Notes: a model not told the origin generated them from the sequence alone. Counted from the first letter of the stretch, positions 22,633-32,419 are shown. The stretch: 64,000 nt of DNA from Citreicella sp. C3M06 (GCF_018860705.1 NZ_JAHKQA010000093.1:1-64000), one strand, 5' to 3'. Translations and numbers: made by a program.

Positions 22633-23208
22633 TCAGACCTCCTCGGCGGCCAGCACATCCGGCCGCGTTATCAGCAATTCGATCACCCGTTCGGCCATCT
22701 CGTCGACGCTGCGTCCCTGCTCGGACGTCACCGCCAGATCGGCCAGCCGGTAAATCGGAACGCGCGCCTCGTAAATGTCGCGCAATGTCGCGTGTGGATC
22801 GGCGGTGCGCAGCAGCGGGCGGGTGCTTTTGTGGCGCACCCGGCTCCACAGCACCGGAAGCGCCGCGTCGAGCCAGACGGCAACGCCGCGCTCGGTGATC
22901 ATCGCACGGTTTTCGGCCCGCATATAGGCACCGCCGCCGGTCGACAGCACGGCGGGCCGCCCATCCAGCAGCCGGGAAATCACCTGCGTCTCGCGGTCAC
23001 GGAAGAAGGACTCGCCGTCGCGCTCGAAGATTTCTGCTATGCTCATGTTCGCGGCGGATTCGATTTCGGCATCCGAATCGCGGAACGGCACGTCCAATGC
23101 CAGCGCCAGCGCCTTGCCGACGGCGGTCTTGCCCGCGCCCATCATTCCCACCAGCACCACTGTCTTTTTCAACGTAAGCGCCTGCACCCTTGTATCTCGG
23201 CCATCCAT
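22633..23208 (-). CDS. aroK: Shikimate kinase
   Basis: The 191-aa P-loop kinase phosphorylates shikimate at the 3-OH with ATP. Walker A GMMGAGKTAVG lies at about residues 21-31, DSDAEIE holds the shikimate-binding Asp, then FFRDRE, STGGGAYM (Walker B-like) and RPLLRTADP in the lid. ATG 23208 has GGAGGAA nine bases upstream; earlier in-frame starts are in the divergent promoter region. It is transcribed with aroB. Confidence 0.96.
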   Translation of the reverse strand: MDGRDTRVQALTLKKTVVLVGMMGAGKTAVGKALALALDVPFRDSDAEIESAANMSIAEIFERDGESFFRDRETQVISRLLDGRPAVLSTGGGAYMRAENRAMITERGVAVWLDAALPVLWSRVRHKSTRPLLRTADPHATLRDIYEARVPIYRLADLAVTSEQGRSVDEMAERVIELLITRPDVLAAEEV

Positions 23209-23304
23209 CGCCAATTGTTCCTCCCGAACGGTGAATGACGTGAGTTTGGCCAAAAGGCCAGTTATAAGTTCCCGAAAACGACACGAGGCAGGACACCTGA
23301 GCAT

Positions 23305-23454
23305 ATGGGACGCATCATCAAATGGCTTTTTATCCTGCTGGTCCTTGGCGGGATCGCGCTGGTGGCTTACGCCTATGTCGGCCCGTTCTTCGGCGCCGAT
23401 TTTTCACCGCCCCAGACCGAGATCCGCCAGCCTGTGGAGCTCAATGCGAACTAG
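23305..23454 (+). CDS. Small single-pass membrane protein
   Basis: The 49-aa product (MGRIIKWLFILLVLGGIALV) has one N-terminal membrane helix (residues 6-26) followed by AYVGPFFGADFSPPQTEIRQP on the outer side. It diverges from aroK. Its 3' end overlaps the next gene by 11 bases in another frame, which suggests coupled translation. The overlap and position are the only hints; function is unknown. Confidence 0.75.
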   Translation: MGRIIKWLFILLVLGGIALVAYAYVGPFFGADFSPPQTEIRQPVELNAN

Positions 23455-25006
23455 CGCCGCGCTCGCCGTCCTGCTGAGCCTTGCGGGCAGCCTGTGCGCC
23501 GCGCAGGGCCGCCCCGGTGCGCCGATGTCGGCCATCGGCTGGCTGGGCAGTGACAACGTGCCGACCGTGATGCCCGCGCCGGCCCCGATTACCCCGCTCA
23601 GAGAGCCGCCGACCGCCTCCAGCGGCGCCAGCCCCGAGGTCGAGACCCTGCCGCTGGGCGCGCCGTCGCCCGGCGCTGCCGGGCTGTTGCCGATGTCGGT
23701 GACCGGCCTGCCACGCTCGTTGTGGGGCAGCAGCGAGACCGGCACGCTGTCCTCGCTTCTGGCCGCGGTCGATCCGTCAGAACCGGCGCTGTCGGCGCTG
23801 CTGTTCACGCTGCTGCTGGCCGAGGCGGATGCGCCTGTGGCGGCCGATGGCGGCGCGCGCTTTCTGGCCTCGCGGCTTGATCGGCTGCTGGCAGAAGGCG
23901 CCATCGACCCGGCGCTGGCGCTGATCGAACAGGCCGGGCAGATCGAAACCCCGATCCTGTTCGAGCGCTGGTTCGATCTTGCGCTTCTGGCCGGGCGGGA
24001 CGATGCTCCCTGCGCCGCGCTTCAGGACCGGCCCGAGCTGTCGGACGATCTGCCGACCCGCATCTACTGCGCCGCGCGTCGCGGCGACTGGGATCATGCC
24101 GCCACGGTGCTGGGCACGGCGCAGGCCCTTGGCCAGCTGTCCGAACGGGACGGCGAATTGCTGCTGCGCTTTCTCGAACCTGAACTGGCCGAGGGCAGCC
24201 CCCCCGTGCCGGTGCCGCCGCGCCCGAGCCCGCTGCAATTCCGCCTGTTCGAAGCGATTGGCGAGGCGCTGCCGACCCAGCCCTTGCCCCGCGCCTTTGC
24301 GGCCACCGAATTATCCGGCACCAGCGGATGGCGCGCGCAACTGCTGGCGGCAGAGCGACTGGCGCGGCGCGGTGCCCTGTCCGAGAATCGCCTTCTGGGG
24401 ATTTATTCCGACCGTAAGCCCGCCGCGTCGGGTGGCGTCTGGGACCGGGTTTCGGCGGTGCAGAAACTCGATGCGGCGCTGGCCACCGGGCGCAGTGACC
24501 TCGTTGGTCCGGCGCTGGTGAAGGCATGGCCGCAGATGCGCAGCGCCGGGCTGCTGGTGCCCTTCGCAAAGCTTTTCGGGCCGCGGCTTGCCGAGCTGAC
24601 CCTGAGCGGGCGCGCCGCAACGCTGGCCACCCGCGCCGAACTGCTCTCGGATGCCTACGAGCCCGCCGCCCAGAAGCTGGTCGCGCCCAAGGGGCTGATG
24701 GCGACGGTTGCGGCCGTGGCGCAGGGCGAGCCCCCGGCATTTGTGCCCGATGGCGGCACCCAAGGCGCCGTTGCGCGCGCGTGGTCAGGGGCAAGGCCGC
24801 CCGAGGCGCTGCGCAGCATGCTCGCCGAAGGCCGCCTTGGCGAAGTCATCCTGCGCGCCATGGCGCTGTTTGCCTCGGGCGCCGAAGGCAACCACGAAGA
24901 CCTGACCGAAGCGCTTGCGACCCTGCGCACAGTCGGGCTTGAAGACACAGCGCGGCGCGCCGCCATTCAACTGCTGATCCTGTCCGACGAAGGCGCCCCG
25001 CGATGA
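23444..25006 (+). CDS. Secreted or periplasmic helical-repeat protein, unknown function
   Basis: The 520-aa product has a signal peptide (MRTSAALAVLLSLAGSLCAA) and a Pro/Ala-rich linker before a long all-helical region (about residues 95-510) of short Leu/Ala-rich repeats such as LLAEADAPVAADGGARFLAS and DAALATGRSDLVGPALVKAW, reminiscent of TPR-like solenoids. ATG 23444 overlaps the small membrane gene. The stop overlaps xerD by four bases. No enzyme motif was found, so it may be a scaffold in the envelope. Confidence 0.75.
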   Translation: MRTSAALAVLLSLAGSLCAAQGRPGAPMSAIGWLGSDNVPTVMPAPAPITPLREPPTASSGASPEVETLPLGAPSPGAAGLLPMSVTGLPRSLWGSSETGTLSSLLAAVDPSEPALSALLFTLLLAEADAPVAADGGARFLASRLDRLLAEGAIDPALALIEQAGQIETPILFERWFDLALLAGRDDAPCAALQDRPELSDDLPTRIYCAARRGDWDHAATVLGTAQALGQLSERDGELLLRFLEPELAEGSPPVPVPPRPSPLQFRLFEAIGEALPTQPLPRAFAATELSGTSGWRAQLLAAERLARRGALSENRLLGIYSDRKPAASGGVWDRVSAVQKLDAALATGRSDLVGPALVKAWPQMRSAGLLVPFAKLFGPRLAELTLSGRAATLATRAELLSDAYEPAAQKLVAPKGLMATVAAVAQGEPPAFVPDGGTQGAVARAWSGARPPEALRSMLAEGRLGEVILRAMALFASGAEGNHEDLTEALATLRTVGLEDTARRAAIQLLILSDEGAPR

Positions 25007-25929
25007 GCGCCGCCAACTGGATCGGCGCGTTTCTCGAAGCGCAGGTGGCCGAACGCGGCGCCGCAGACAACACCACGCTGGCCTATGGCCGGGATCTTGC
25101 GGATTTCACCCGCTGGCTGGCCGGGCGCGACCTTGCGCTGGACACCGCACAGCGCCGCGACGTCGAGGATTACCTCGTGCATTGCGAAGCCCAAGGGCTG
25201 GCGCTGGCCACCCGCGCCCGCCGGTTGTCGTCGATCAAGCAGATCTACCGCTTCACCTTCGAAGAAGGGCTTCGGGCCGACAACCCGGCGATCCAGATCA
25301 CCGGCCCCGGCAAAAGCAAACGCCTGCCCAAGACGCTGAGCCTCGAGGAAGTCGACCGACTTCTGGCCGCAGGCGCGGCGCATGGCCGGACCGAGGATGA
25401 CCGCGCCCGCAACGCCTGCCTGATGCAGCTGCTCTATGCCACCGGGATGCGGGTGACCGAGCTGGTGACGCTGCCGATGTCCTCGGCCCGCGGCGATCCG
25501 CGGATGCTGCTGATCCGCGGCAAGGGCGGCAAGGAACGCATGGTGCCACTGTCGGCGCCCGCGCGCGATGCGCTGGCCGACTGGCTGTCGCGCCGCGATG
25601 CGATCGACGCCGCGCGCCGGGCAGAGGGCAAGCCCGTTCAGTCGCACCTCTTCCCCTCGCGCGGCAAGGCCGGGCATCTGACCCGCTACCATTTCTACGT
25701 GCTGATCAAGGTGTTCGCGGTCGAGGCCGGGGTGTCGCCCGCAAAGGTCACCCCGCACACCCTGCGCCACGCCTTTGCCACGCATCTGCTGCAGAACGGC
25801 GCAGATCTGCGGGCGATCCAGACTTTCCTGGGCCATGCCGATGTCGCCACGACCGAGATCTACACCCATGTGCTTGAAGAACGCCTGAAGGAGCTCGTGC
25901 TCGAGCATCATCCGCTGGCCAAGGACTGA
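25003..25929 (+). CDS. xerD: Tyrosine recombinase XerD
   Basis: The 308-aa enzyme resolves chromosome dimers at dif together with XerC and FtsK. Residues 1-95 are the SAM-like core-binding domain (NWIGAFLEAQVAERGAADNT, LAYGRDLADF). Catalytic residues are Arg in YATGMRVTELVTL, Lys in GKGGKERMVP, HTLRHAFATHLL, His in LGHADVATTEIY, and Tyr in EIYTHVLEERL. Length and the KGGKER motif are those of XerC/XerD; XerD is chosen over XerC by general resemblance. Its ATG overlaps the preceding gene. Confidence 0.9.
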   Translation: MSAANWIGAFLEAQVAERGAADNTTLAYGRDLADFTRWLAGRDLALDTAQRRDVEDYLVHCEAQGLALATRARRLSSIKQIYRFTFEEGLRADNPAIQITGPGKSKRLPKTLSLEEVDRLLAAGAAHGRTEDDRARNACLMQLLYATGMRVTELVTLPMSSARGDPRMLLIRGKGGKERMVPLSAPARDALADWLSRRDAIDAARRAEGKPVQSHLFPSRGKAGHLTRYHFYVLIKVFAVEAGVSPAKVTPHTLRHAFATHLLQNGADLRAIQTFLGHADVATTEIYTHVLEERLKELVLEHHPLAKD

Positions 25930-26090
25930 CCGCACCGCCCAGAGATTGCGCGCCGCAAGCCCCTGCCCGATCTTCGAAACGCAAGGGCCTCGATAAAAAA
26001 TTTGCCACCCCGCTTTGCGCCCGTGGCCCTTGATCGATCCCCGCTGCGCCCCCATAACCAGAGCTGACCCCGAAGACCGAAAAGAACATC

Positions 26091-27416
26091 ATGGACGCCA
26101 CAACCACCGACGCCGCCCTCTGGATCACCGCAGGCGCAATCTTGCTGCTGATCCTGATGTCTGCCTTCTTCTCTGGCTCGGAAACCGCGCTGACCGCAGC
26201 CTCGCGCGGCAAACTGCGCGCCGCGCAGGATCGCGGCTCGAAGGGCGCCGAAACCGCGCTCAAGCTGACCGAGGACAGCGAGCGGCTGATCGGCTCGGTG
26301 CTGCTGGGCAACAACCTCGTCAACATCCTTGCGACCTCGCTCGCCACGACCATGTTCACCGCCATATTCGGTGACAGCGGCGTTGCGATGGCGACGCTGA
26401 TCATGACCTTTCTGGTGCTGATCTTTGCCGAGGTACTGCCCAAGACCTATGCCATCACCAACCCTGAAACCGCCGCAGCGGGCGTTGCGCGGCCGATCAG
26501 AATAATCGTCCTTGTCTTCTCGCCCGTGGTGAACGCCATTCGCGCCATCGTGCGGCTGATCCTGCGCGTCTTCGGTGTGCAGACCGACCCGGACAGTCAG
26601 GTGCTCGCCGTGCGCGAGGAAATCGCCGGAGCGCTGCAACTGGGCCATTCCGAAGGCGTCGTCGAAAAGGAAGATCGCGACCGTATTCTTGGCGCACTCG
26701 ACCTTGCCGAGCGCACCGTCGAAGAGATCATGCTGCACCGCTCGAACATCGAGATGGTCGATGCCGATCAGGAGCCGCGCGTCATTCTTCAGAAATGTCT
26801 CGAAAGCGCGTATACCCGCCTGCCGGTCTACCGCGGCGATCAGGAGAACATCATCGGCGTCGCCCACGCCAAGGACCTGATGCGCGCCATGTACGACACC
26901 ATGGAAAAGGCCGGCGACAACGCCGCCGAAGCGCTGAGCGAATTCCGCATCACCGACGTGATGATGAAGCCCTATTTCGTGCCCGACACCACCACCCTTG
27001 CCGACCAGATGCGCAACTTCCTAAAGAAGCACACGCATTTCGCGCTGGTGGTCGATGAATACGGCTCGCTCGAAGGGCTGATCACCCTCGAGGATATCCT
27101 CGAAGAGATCGTCGGCGAGATCACCGACGAGCACGACCCTGACGCCGAGCATCAGGTCAATGCGGGGGCCGATGGCTGGTACTGGCTGGACGGCGCGATG
27201 ACCATTCGCGACCTGAACCGCGCCACCGACTGGGCGCTGCCGGACGACGAGGCGAACACGCTTGCCGGGCTGGTCATTCACGAGGCGCAGATGATCCCGA
27301 CCCCCGGCCAGCGCTTCAGCTTCCATGGCTTCCGGTTCGAGGTGATGGAGCGCGATCACAACCGCATCACTCGGCTGCGGGTGCGCCCCCTCGTGCAGCA
27401 ACAGCCCGCGGGCTGA
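26091..27416 (+). CDS. CorC/HlyC-type transporter, DUF21 and CBS domains
   Basis: The 441-aa protein has an N-terminal DUF21 membrane domain (residues 10-195; SAFFSGSETALTAASRGKLR, LVNILATSLATTMF, LIFAEVLPKTYAI), two CBS domains (about 205-330; RLPVYRGDQENIIGVAHAKD, FALVVDEYGSLEGLITLEDI) and a CorC_HlyC domain (about 345-435; WYWLDGAMTIRDLNRATDW, EVMERDHNRITRLRVRP). Relatives take part in magnesium or cobalt efflux. No operon partner is evident. Its 3' end overlaps the convergent kinase gene by 50 bases. Confidence 0.88.
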   Translation: MDATTTDAALWITAGAILLLILMSAFFSGSETALTAASRGKLRAAQDRGSKGAETALKLTEDSERLIGSVLLGNNLVNILATSLATTMFTAIFGDSGVAMATLIMTFLVLIFAEVLPKTYAITNPETAAAGVARPIRIIVLVFSPVVNAIRAIVRLILRVFGVQTDPDSQVLAVREEIAGALQLGHSEGVVEKEDRDRILGALDLAERTVEEIMLHRSNIEMVDADQEPRVILQKCLESAYTRLPVYRGDQENIIGVAHAKDLMRAMYDTMEKAGDNAAEALSEFRITDVMMKPYFVPDTTTLADQMRNFLKKHTHFALVVDEYGSLEGLITLEDILEEIVGEITDEHDPDAEHQVNAGADGWYWLDGAMTIRDLNRATDWALPDDEANTLAGLVIHEAQMIPTPGQRFSFHGFRFEVMERDHNRITRLRVRPLVQQQPAG

Positions 27417-28572
27417 TCTGGCCGGAATCGGCCTCGGCCCCGGCGTCGAGGTCGATCGGCAGTTCCGAGCGCAGCTCGAAGCCTTGCGGCGTCCGGCATT
27501 CGGTCAGCGTGCCACCAACCTGCGCCGCGGCAGCCTGCATCAGCCGCGCTCCGAGCGAGGCCGAGTTCAGCTCGTCCACCTGCGTTGTATCCCCGCACTC
27601 GGCGCCGTTGTCCCGGCACACGAGCGTCATCCGGTTGGGGCCGACGCGGCGCAGCTCGAAGCACACGCGCAGGCCCTCGCCATTGGCAGGCCGCGCGTAT
27701 TTTCCGCTATTCGCGGCGAATTCATTGACGATCACGCCAAGCGCCGCCGCCACCCGGCTGTCGACCTGAATCGGCGCGGCGTCGATGTCGAATTGCGCCG
27801 CATCGGGGGCGTTGCGCTGAAGCAGCAGGGCAACCCGTTCAAGATAGCTGTCGAGCCGCAGATGGTGCATCTTTGACGTCAGGTTCAGCTCGGCATGCAA
27901 CTGCGCGATGGCATCGACCCGGCGCCCCACCGCATCCAGCGCCTCGCGCGCCTCGTCCGAGCGCATCCGCGCCCGGTACAGCCGAATGGTCGAAGCGACG
28001 GTCTGCAGGGAATTCTTCACCCGATGATCGATCTCTTCGCGCAGGATCTCCTTGTTGCGCAGCGCGCGCTCGAGGTCGAGCTGGCGCATCACCTGACGCG
28101 CCATCACCTCGAGCAGCTTGCGCTCCGCAGCGCTCAGGCGGCGCGGTTTGTTGTCCAGAACGCACAGGGTGCCGATGCGATGCCCGGAGCGGGTGATCAA
28201 CGGTGCGCCCGCATAAAAGCGCAAGTCTGAAACCAGCCCGCAGCACAGCGGGTTGTCCGCACTGCGCACGTCGTTCAGCGTGTCTTCGATCTCGAGCAGG
28301 CCATCCTCGAGAATGGCATGGGAACAGATGGACTGGTTCAACGGGGTCTCGGACGGCGCAAAGCCATGGCGGGCGCGAAACCACTGCCGATTTTCGTCCA
28401 CAAGACTGATAAGAACGACCGACACCTTGAGCGTGGTGGCCAGCAGATCCACAACCTCGTCGAATGCCGGATCGGCTGCCGCATCGAGCACGCCAAAACT
28501 GCGCAGCTCGGCGAGCCGCTCGTCCTCGATCGAGGGTTTCCGCGCGAGTACCATTCTGAGCCCCGCCCACAT
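27367..28572 (-). CDS. GAF-domain sensor histidine kinase, HisKA_2 type
   Basis: The 401-aa protein has a GAF domain (about residues 25-165, with AADPAFDEVVDLLATTLKV and SICSHAILEDG), a HisKA_2 dimerisation segment with phospho-acceptor His in REEIDHRVKNSLQTVAS, and a HATPase domain (about 270-385) with N-box VIVNEFAANSGKYA and G1 CRDNGAECG. No membrane segment is present. HisKA_2 kinases mediate stress or light responses in alphaproteobacteria, often paired with a response regulator; none lies nearby. ATG 28572 was chosen; 28554 is also possible. The stop lies within the transporter gene on the other strand. Confidence 0.85.
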   Translation of the reverse strand: MWAGLRMVLARKPSIEDERLAELRSFGVLDAAADPAFDEVVDLLATTLKVSVVLISLVDENRQWFRARHGFAPSETPLNQSICSHAILEDGLLEIEDTLNDVRSADNPLCCGLVSDLRFYAGAPLITRSGHRIGTLCVLDNKPRRLSAAERKLLEVMARQVMRQLDLERALRNKEILREEIDHRVKNSLQTVASTIRLYRARMRSDEAREALDAVGRRVDAIAQLHAELNLTSKMHHLRLDSYLERVALLLQRNAPDAAQFDIDAAPIQVDSRVAAALGVIVNEFAANSGKYARPANGEGLRVCFELRRVGPNRMTLVCRDNGAECGDTTQVDELNSASLGARLMQAAAAQVGGTLTECRTPQGFELRSELPIDLDAGAEADSGQISPRAVAARGGAPAAE

Positions 28573-28757
28573 CTTTGTTCACCTGTGTTCCAATTTTATG
28601 GATTCACGAAGTCTAGTCAACTCCTCACGCTCCGTCAGCGGACGCGATTCGCCCGTCTCCCCGCAGCGAAGGACTCGCCCTGTTCGGGCAAACTTGTCTG
28701 AAGTTTGCCCTGCCAAAAAATCCCCCCTCACCTCGCAACCTGCGGTATAAGGCTCGC

Positions 28758-29366
28758 ATGGGAGGAATCGCTGTACTTATACCCGCCGCCGGCTCCAGCA
28801 GCCGGATGCGCGGAACCGACAAGCTGCTGATGGACGTGGGCGGCCAACCGCTGCTGCGCCGGTTGGCAGAGGCGGCTCTGGCCGCCGCAAACCATGTCTG
28901 CGTGGCCCTGCCGGGCCACCAGCATCCCCGCGCACAGGCGCTCGCCGGCCTGCCGGTTCAGATTGTCGAGGTGCCAGATGCGGATCTTGGCATGTCCTCG
29001 TCGTTCCGGCGGGGTGTGGGGCTGATGCCCCATGGTTTCGAGGCAGTCATCGTCCTGCCGGCGGATATGCCCGAGCTTTGCGCCGATGATCTGCGCGCCG
29101 TGATCGACACCTATCGTCGCTCGCCGCGCCCGGTGCTGGTGCGGGCCACCGCCGAAGACGGCACGCCGGGTCACCCGGTGCTGTTCCCGTCCGACTGCTT
29201 TCCGGCGCTGACCGCTCTGACTGGCGATATGGGGGCGCGCACCGTGCTCAGCGCCAACATGCACCGACTGCGGCAGGTCGCCCTGCCCGGCCAGCGCGCG
29301 CTGGTCGATCTCGACACGCCGGAAGCCTGGGCGGAATGGGAATCCGCACAGCAGGCGGCGGAGTAA
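28758..29366 (+). CDS. MobA/MocA-like nucleotidyltransferase
   Basis: The 202-aa protein has the NTP_transf_3 fold: signature PAAGSSSRMRGTDKLLMDVGG (residues 9-29), PADMPELCADD, and GTPGHPVLFPSDCF, with DTPEAW at the end. Members transfer CMP or GMP to molybdopterin (MocA/MobA) or handle related cofactors. No xdh or moa genes are nearby, so the substrate is uncertain. It diverges from the histidine kinase and is followed by a strong terminator shared with the next gene. Confidence 0.82.
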   Translation: MGGIAVLIPAAGSSSRMRGTDKLLMDVGGQPLLRRLAEAALAAANHVCVALPGHQHPRAQALAGLPVQIVEVPDADLGMSSSFRRGVGLMPHGFEAVIVLPADMPELCADDLRAVIDTYRRSPRPVLVRATAEDGTPGHPVLFPSDCFPALTALTGDMGARTVLSANMHRLRQVALPGQRALVDLDTPEAWAEWESAQQAAE

Positions 29367-29386
29367 ACGCCAAGACGCAACAGATT

Positions 29387-29414
29387 GGCCCGGTGCAAAG
29401 CACCGGGCCTTTTT
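29387..29414. terminator. Intrinsic terminator between convergent genes
   Basis: GGCCCGGTGC (29387-29396) and GCACCGGGCC (29400-29409) form a perfect 10-bp stem with an AAA loop and are followed by five T on the plus strand. It terminates the nucleotidyltransferase transcript 20 bases after its stop, and may also act from the glycerate kinase side. Confidence 0.88.
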
Positions 29415-29428
29415 CATGCAGCGCGGGA

Positions 29429-30691
29429 TCAGGCAGTGATCAGCACCGCCCGAAAATCATTGACGTTTGTGCCTGTCGGTCCCGGCGCAAAGATCGCGCC
29501 CACCGCATCGAACGCACCCCATGCATCGTTGCGGCCAAGCCGGGTCATCGCGTCTTCGCCCGTGGCGCGCAGCGCAGCGGCGGTGCCGCCATCGGCAAAG
29601 GCGCCAGCGTTGTCCTCGCTGCCGTCGATGCCGTCGGTATCAGCGGCCAGCGCCTGAACCGTGGCCACCCCGTCGATGCCATGGGCAAAGGCCAGCAGGA
29701 ATTCGGTGTTGCGCCCGCCGCGCCCGCCTTTGCCGCGCAGAGTCACCGTGGTCTCGCCCCCCGATAGCAGCACCACCGGCGCGGCAAAGGGCCGCCCGCG
29801 CGCCGCGATCTCACGGGCCACCGCAGCGTGGACAAAGCCGACATCGCGCGCCTCGCCCTCGATGCTGTCGGACAGGATCGCGGCCGGAATGCCCTCGGCC
29901 TCGGCCTTGCGCGCGGCGGCCTCCAGCGACAGGCGCGCCGATGCGACCACCCGCACCTCGTTGCGGGCAAAGCAGGCATCCGACGGGTGCGGCGCGCGCG
30001 AAGCCTCGGAGCGGATATGTGCCAGAATATTGGCGGGGAGTGAGATATTCCACGCCGCGATCATCCGCAGCGCCGCGTCGGCATCCACCGCATCGGGCAC
30101 CGTTGGCCCTGACGCCACCTGCGCCGGATCGTCGCCCGGCACGTCCGACACCACAAGGCTGACCACCCGCGCCGGTGCGCAAGCTGCCGCCAGCCGCCCG
30201 CCCTTGATGTCACTGGCATGTTTGCGGATGGCATTCATCACCCCGATCGGCGCGCCCGAGGCCAGCAGCGCGCGGTTCAGCGCCTGCTCATCCTCAAGCG
30301 TCAGCCCGGCGGGAGGCGCGGGCAACAGCGCCGAGCCGCCACCGCAGACCAGCGCCACCACAAGATCGTCTTCGGTCAGCCCCTCGACAGCGGCGAACAG
30401 CGCCTGCGTCGCCTCCAGCCCTGCGGCGTCAGGCACCGGGTGGGCGGCTTCCAGCACTGAAACGCTGCGGCAAGGCGTGGCATAGCCGTAGCGCGTGACC
30501 ACGACACCGGTCAGCGGGCCATCCCACAGATCCTCGAAAGCGGCGGCAAGCTGCGCCGCTCCCTTGCCAAGGCCGACAACGACCGTGCGCCCCTTTGGCT
30601 TTTCAGGCAGTGCCCCGGCCAGCGCGACGCGCGGGTCTGCGGCGGCGACGGCGGCCTCGAACAGGCCAGTCAGAAAATTTCGATGGTCCAC
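29429..30691 (-). CDS. Glycerate 2-kinase, GckA/TtuD type
   Basis: The 420-aa enzyme phosphorylates glycerate to 2-phosphoglycerate. The N-terminal DUF4147 domain (residues 5-235) has [21 protein letters not shown] and [17 protein letters not shown]; the C-terminal MOFRL domain (about 310-415) has [28 protein letters not shown] and GPTGTNVND. Such kinases serve the tartrate, serine cycle or glyoxylate routes. It stands alone with no glyoxylate gene beside it. Confidence 0.92.
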   Translation of the reverse strand: MDHRNFLTGLFEAAVAAADPRVALAGALPEKPKGRTVVVGLGKGAAQLAAAFEDLWDGPLTGVVVTRYGYATPCRSVSVLEAAHPVPDAAGLEATQALFAAVEGLTEDDLVVALVCGGGSALLPAPPAGLTLEDEQALNRALLASGAPIGVMNAIRKHASDIKGGRLAAACAPARVVSLVVSDVPGDDPAQVASGPTVPDAVDADAALRMIAAWNISLPANILAHIRSEASRAPHPSDACFARNEVRVVASARLSLEAAARKAEAEGIPAAILSDSIEGEARDVGFVHAAVAREIAARGRPFAAPVVLLSGGETTVTLRGKGGRGGRNTEFLLAFAHGIDGVATVQALAADTDGIDGSEDNAGAFADGGTAAALRATGEDAMTRLGRNDAWGAFDAVGAIFAPGPTGTNVNDFRAVLITA

Positions 30692-30715
30692 GCTGCGGCC
30701 CTCCTTGTGTTTCGT

Positions 30716-32419
30716 TCAGCCACCGGCGGCACGGATCTGCAAACCTGAGGCACGTGGGCGACCGGTTTCTTGCAGGCGCAGCATCAGATGCAGCTCGTCC
30801 AGCGCGCCGTCCTGGGCGATAACGTAGTCCTGCACCGTCATCAGCGCGGGAACAAGCGTAGCGATCGCCTGCGATTCCACGCCAAGCCCCGCAAGCAGCG
30901 CCATTGCCTCGCCCGCGCGCAGCGGCAGCAGGGCCGAAACCGATTGCGCGCGGCGGCGCAGGGTCATCACATAGCCAAAGTCACCAGCAGCAACCACGCC
31001 AAGCCGAACGCCGGGCGCCGCGGTGCCTGTCCCGGCGGGGAGGAATTCCAGCCCCTGCTCTGACAGCGCTGCATGGGCATCCTCGGGCACGCGCGGCGTG
31101 CTTCGATCCGGCACGAAGATATCTTCGGGAATGCGCCGAGGCCCACCCAGTTCGACGCAAGCGCGCAGCCCTTCAAGCGCCGCAGACAGCCCCGACAGCG
31201 GGATCAGCTTTTGCGCCATCAGCGCCTCGGCCAGCTCTTCGGGCATGCCCTCGGGCAAGGTCGAGACCAACGCCAGCGGCATTCCGACATTGCGCCGCGC
31301 CGCCGCCGCCGCATCGACCAGCTGTTTCCAGCTGTCATCGCAACTTCGATCAGCGCGCGGGTGATCCATGGACAACAGCGTCAGCACGGCCTTTCCCGAC
31401 ATCACCTCGGCGATGATCCGCGACACGCGCGCCGCCGATGTGCCCGCCGCCGAGCGCGCATCCAGCGGATTCGAAAGCGCCACACCCGGAGCAAGATCCG
31501 CGCCAAGCGCAATGCGCTGCGGCTCGGTCAGGGGCGGGAAATGCAGCCCCGCCGCGACGCCCAGATCGCGCAGCACCGCGCCCGATGTGCCGCTGAAGGA
31601 CAGCGATGCAAAGGCATTGGCCGGAAGCACGCCCAGAACATGCAGGATCTTGAGGGCCTCGAGAAAGCCTTCGGGGCTGCGCACCCGCGCCATGCCGGCG
31701 CGCGCGATCAGGGCGGTGGCGGCGCGCTCGTCGCCCGCGCGCAGCACGACGACCGACTTTCCAAGCCGCTCGGCCTCGCGTCCTAGCGCGATGAACGCCT
31801 GCGGGCTGCCAAGATCCTCGGCCTGCACGCCCAGCGCGCTGATGCGCTCGTCCGCCAGCAGCGCGCGCGCAAGCGCCGAGATGCCGGTCTGTGCGCCACC
31901 CTGTGGTTGCACCGTGATGCAGGCAATGGGCAGCCCGCGGCGTTGCATCGACAGCGCTTCGGCAAAGGCGGCGCTGCGGGTCACGATGGCAACCCCGCGC
32001 TTGAGCGGGCGCAGCCCATGGCTGCGCGCCCAGATCGGCGCATGTTCCAGCGCGTTGAGCAGGCCGGGGCATTCCGGCCCCAGCAGCGCCATCTGCCCTG
32101 CCGCCTCGGCAAGCGCCCCGGCATCGGCTCGCCCTTCGCAGATCGCGCCGCCCGCGCCGCGCGCCGACAGCTGCGACACCGCCGTGACAGCCGCCGCGCC
32201 ATGCGCTTCGATCAGGGCCAGATCCGGCGGCGCTGGCAGCCGGTCGATACCGACAAAGCACCGCACCCCGTCAATGGCCCCGTCCTTGCCCGGAACGGGC
32301 CAGATGTCCCAGACATATCCCATGCCACGCAGGTTTCGGATGACGGAACGGCACCAGTCTTCGCCGCCCACAAGGGCAACGGAGCGCGGGCTCAACAGGC
32401 GGGAAAAGTCTCGGTTCAT
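30716..32419 (-). CDS. Degenerate ADP-forming acyl-CoA synthetase-like protein
   Basis: The 567-aa protein follows the fold order of ADP-forming acetyl-CoA synthetase: CoA-binding domain (about residues 5-130; LLSPRSVALVGG, IDRLPAPPDLALIEA), ligase-CoA domain (about 145-420), and a shortened ATP-grasp-like C-terminus. The family motif SQSG is TRSA here (GVAIVTRSAAFAEAL), and the loop with the phosphorylated His, usually SHTGALAG, is missing between VLRAGDERAATALI and RSPEGFLEALK. Catalysis by the family route is unlikely. ATG 32419 was chosen because the upstream stretch is not family-like. It is the gene before glycerate kinase on the same strand, 24 bases apart. Confidence 0.8.
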   Translation of the reverse strand: MNRDFSRLLSPRSVALVGGEDWCRSVIRNLRGMGYVWDIWPVPGKDGAIDGVRCFVGIDRLPAPPDLALIEAHGAAAVTAVSQLSARGAGGAICEGRADAGALAEAAGQMALLGPECPGLLNALEHAPIWARSHGLRPLKRGVAIVTRSAAFAEALSMQRRGLPIACITVQPQGGAQTGISALARALLADERISALGVQAEDLGSPQAFIALGREAERLGKSVVVLRAGDERAATALIARAGMARVRSPEGFLEALKILHVLGVLPANAFASLSFSGTSGAVLRDLGVAAGLHFPPLTEPQRIALGADLAPGVALSNPLDARSAAGTSAARVSRIIAEVMSGKAVLTLLSMDHPRADRSCDDSWKQLVDAAAAARRNVGMPLALVSTLPEGMPEELAEALMAQKLIPLSGLSAALEGLRACVELGGPRRIPEDIFVPDRSTPRVPEDAHAALSEQGLEFLPAGTGTAAPGVRLGVVAAGDFGYVMTLRRRAQSVSALLPLRAGEAMALLAGLGVESQAIATLVPALMTVQDYVIAQDGALDELHLMLRLQETGRPRASGLQIRAAGG

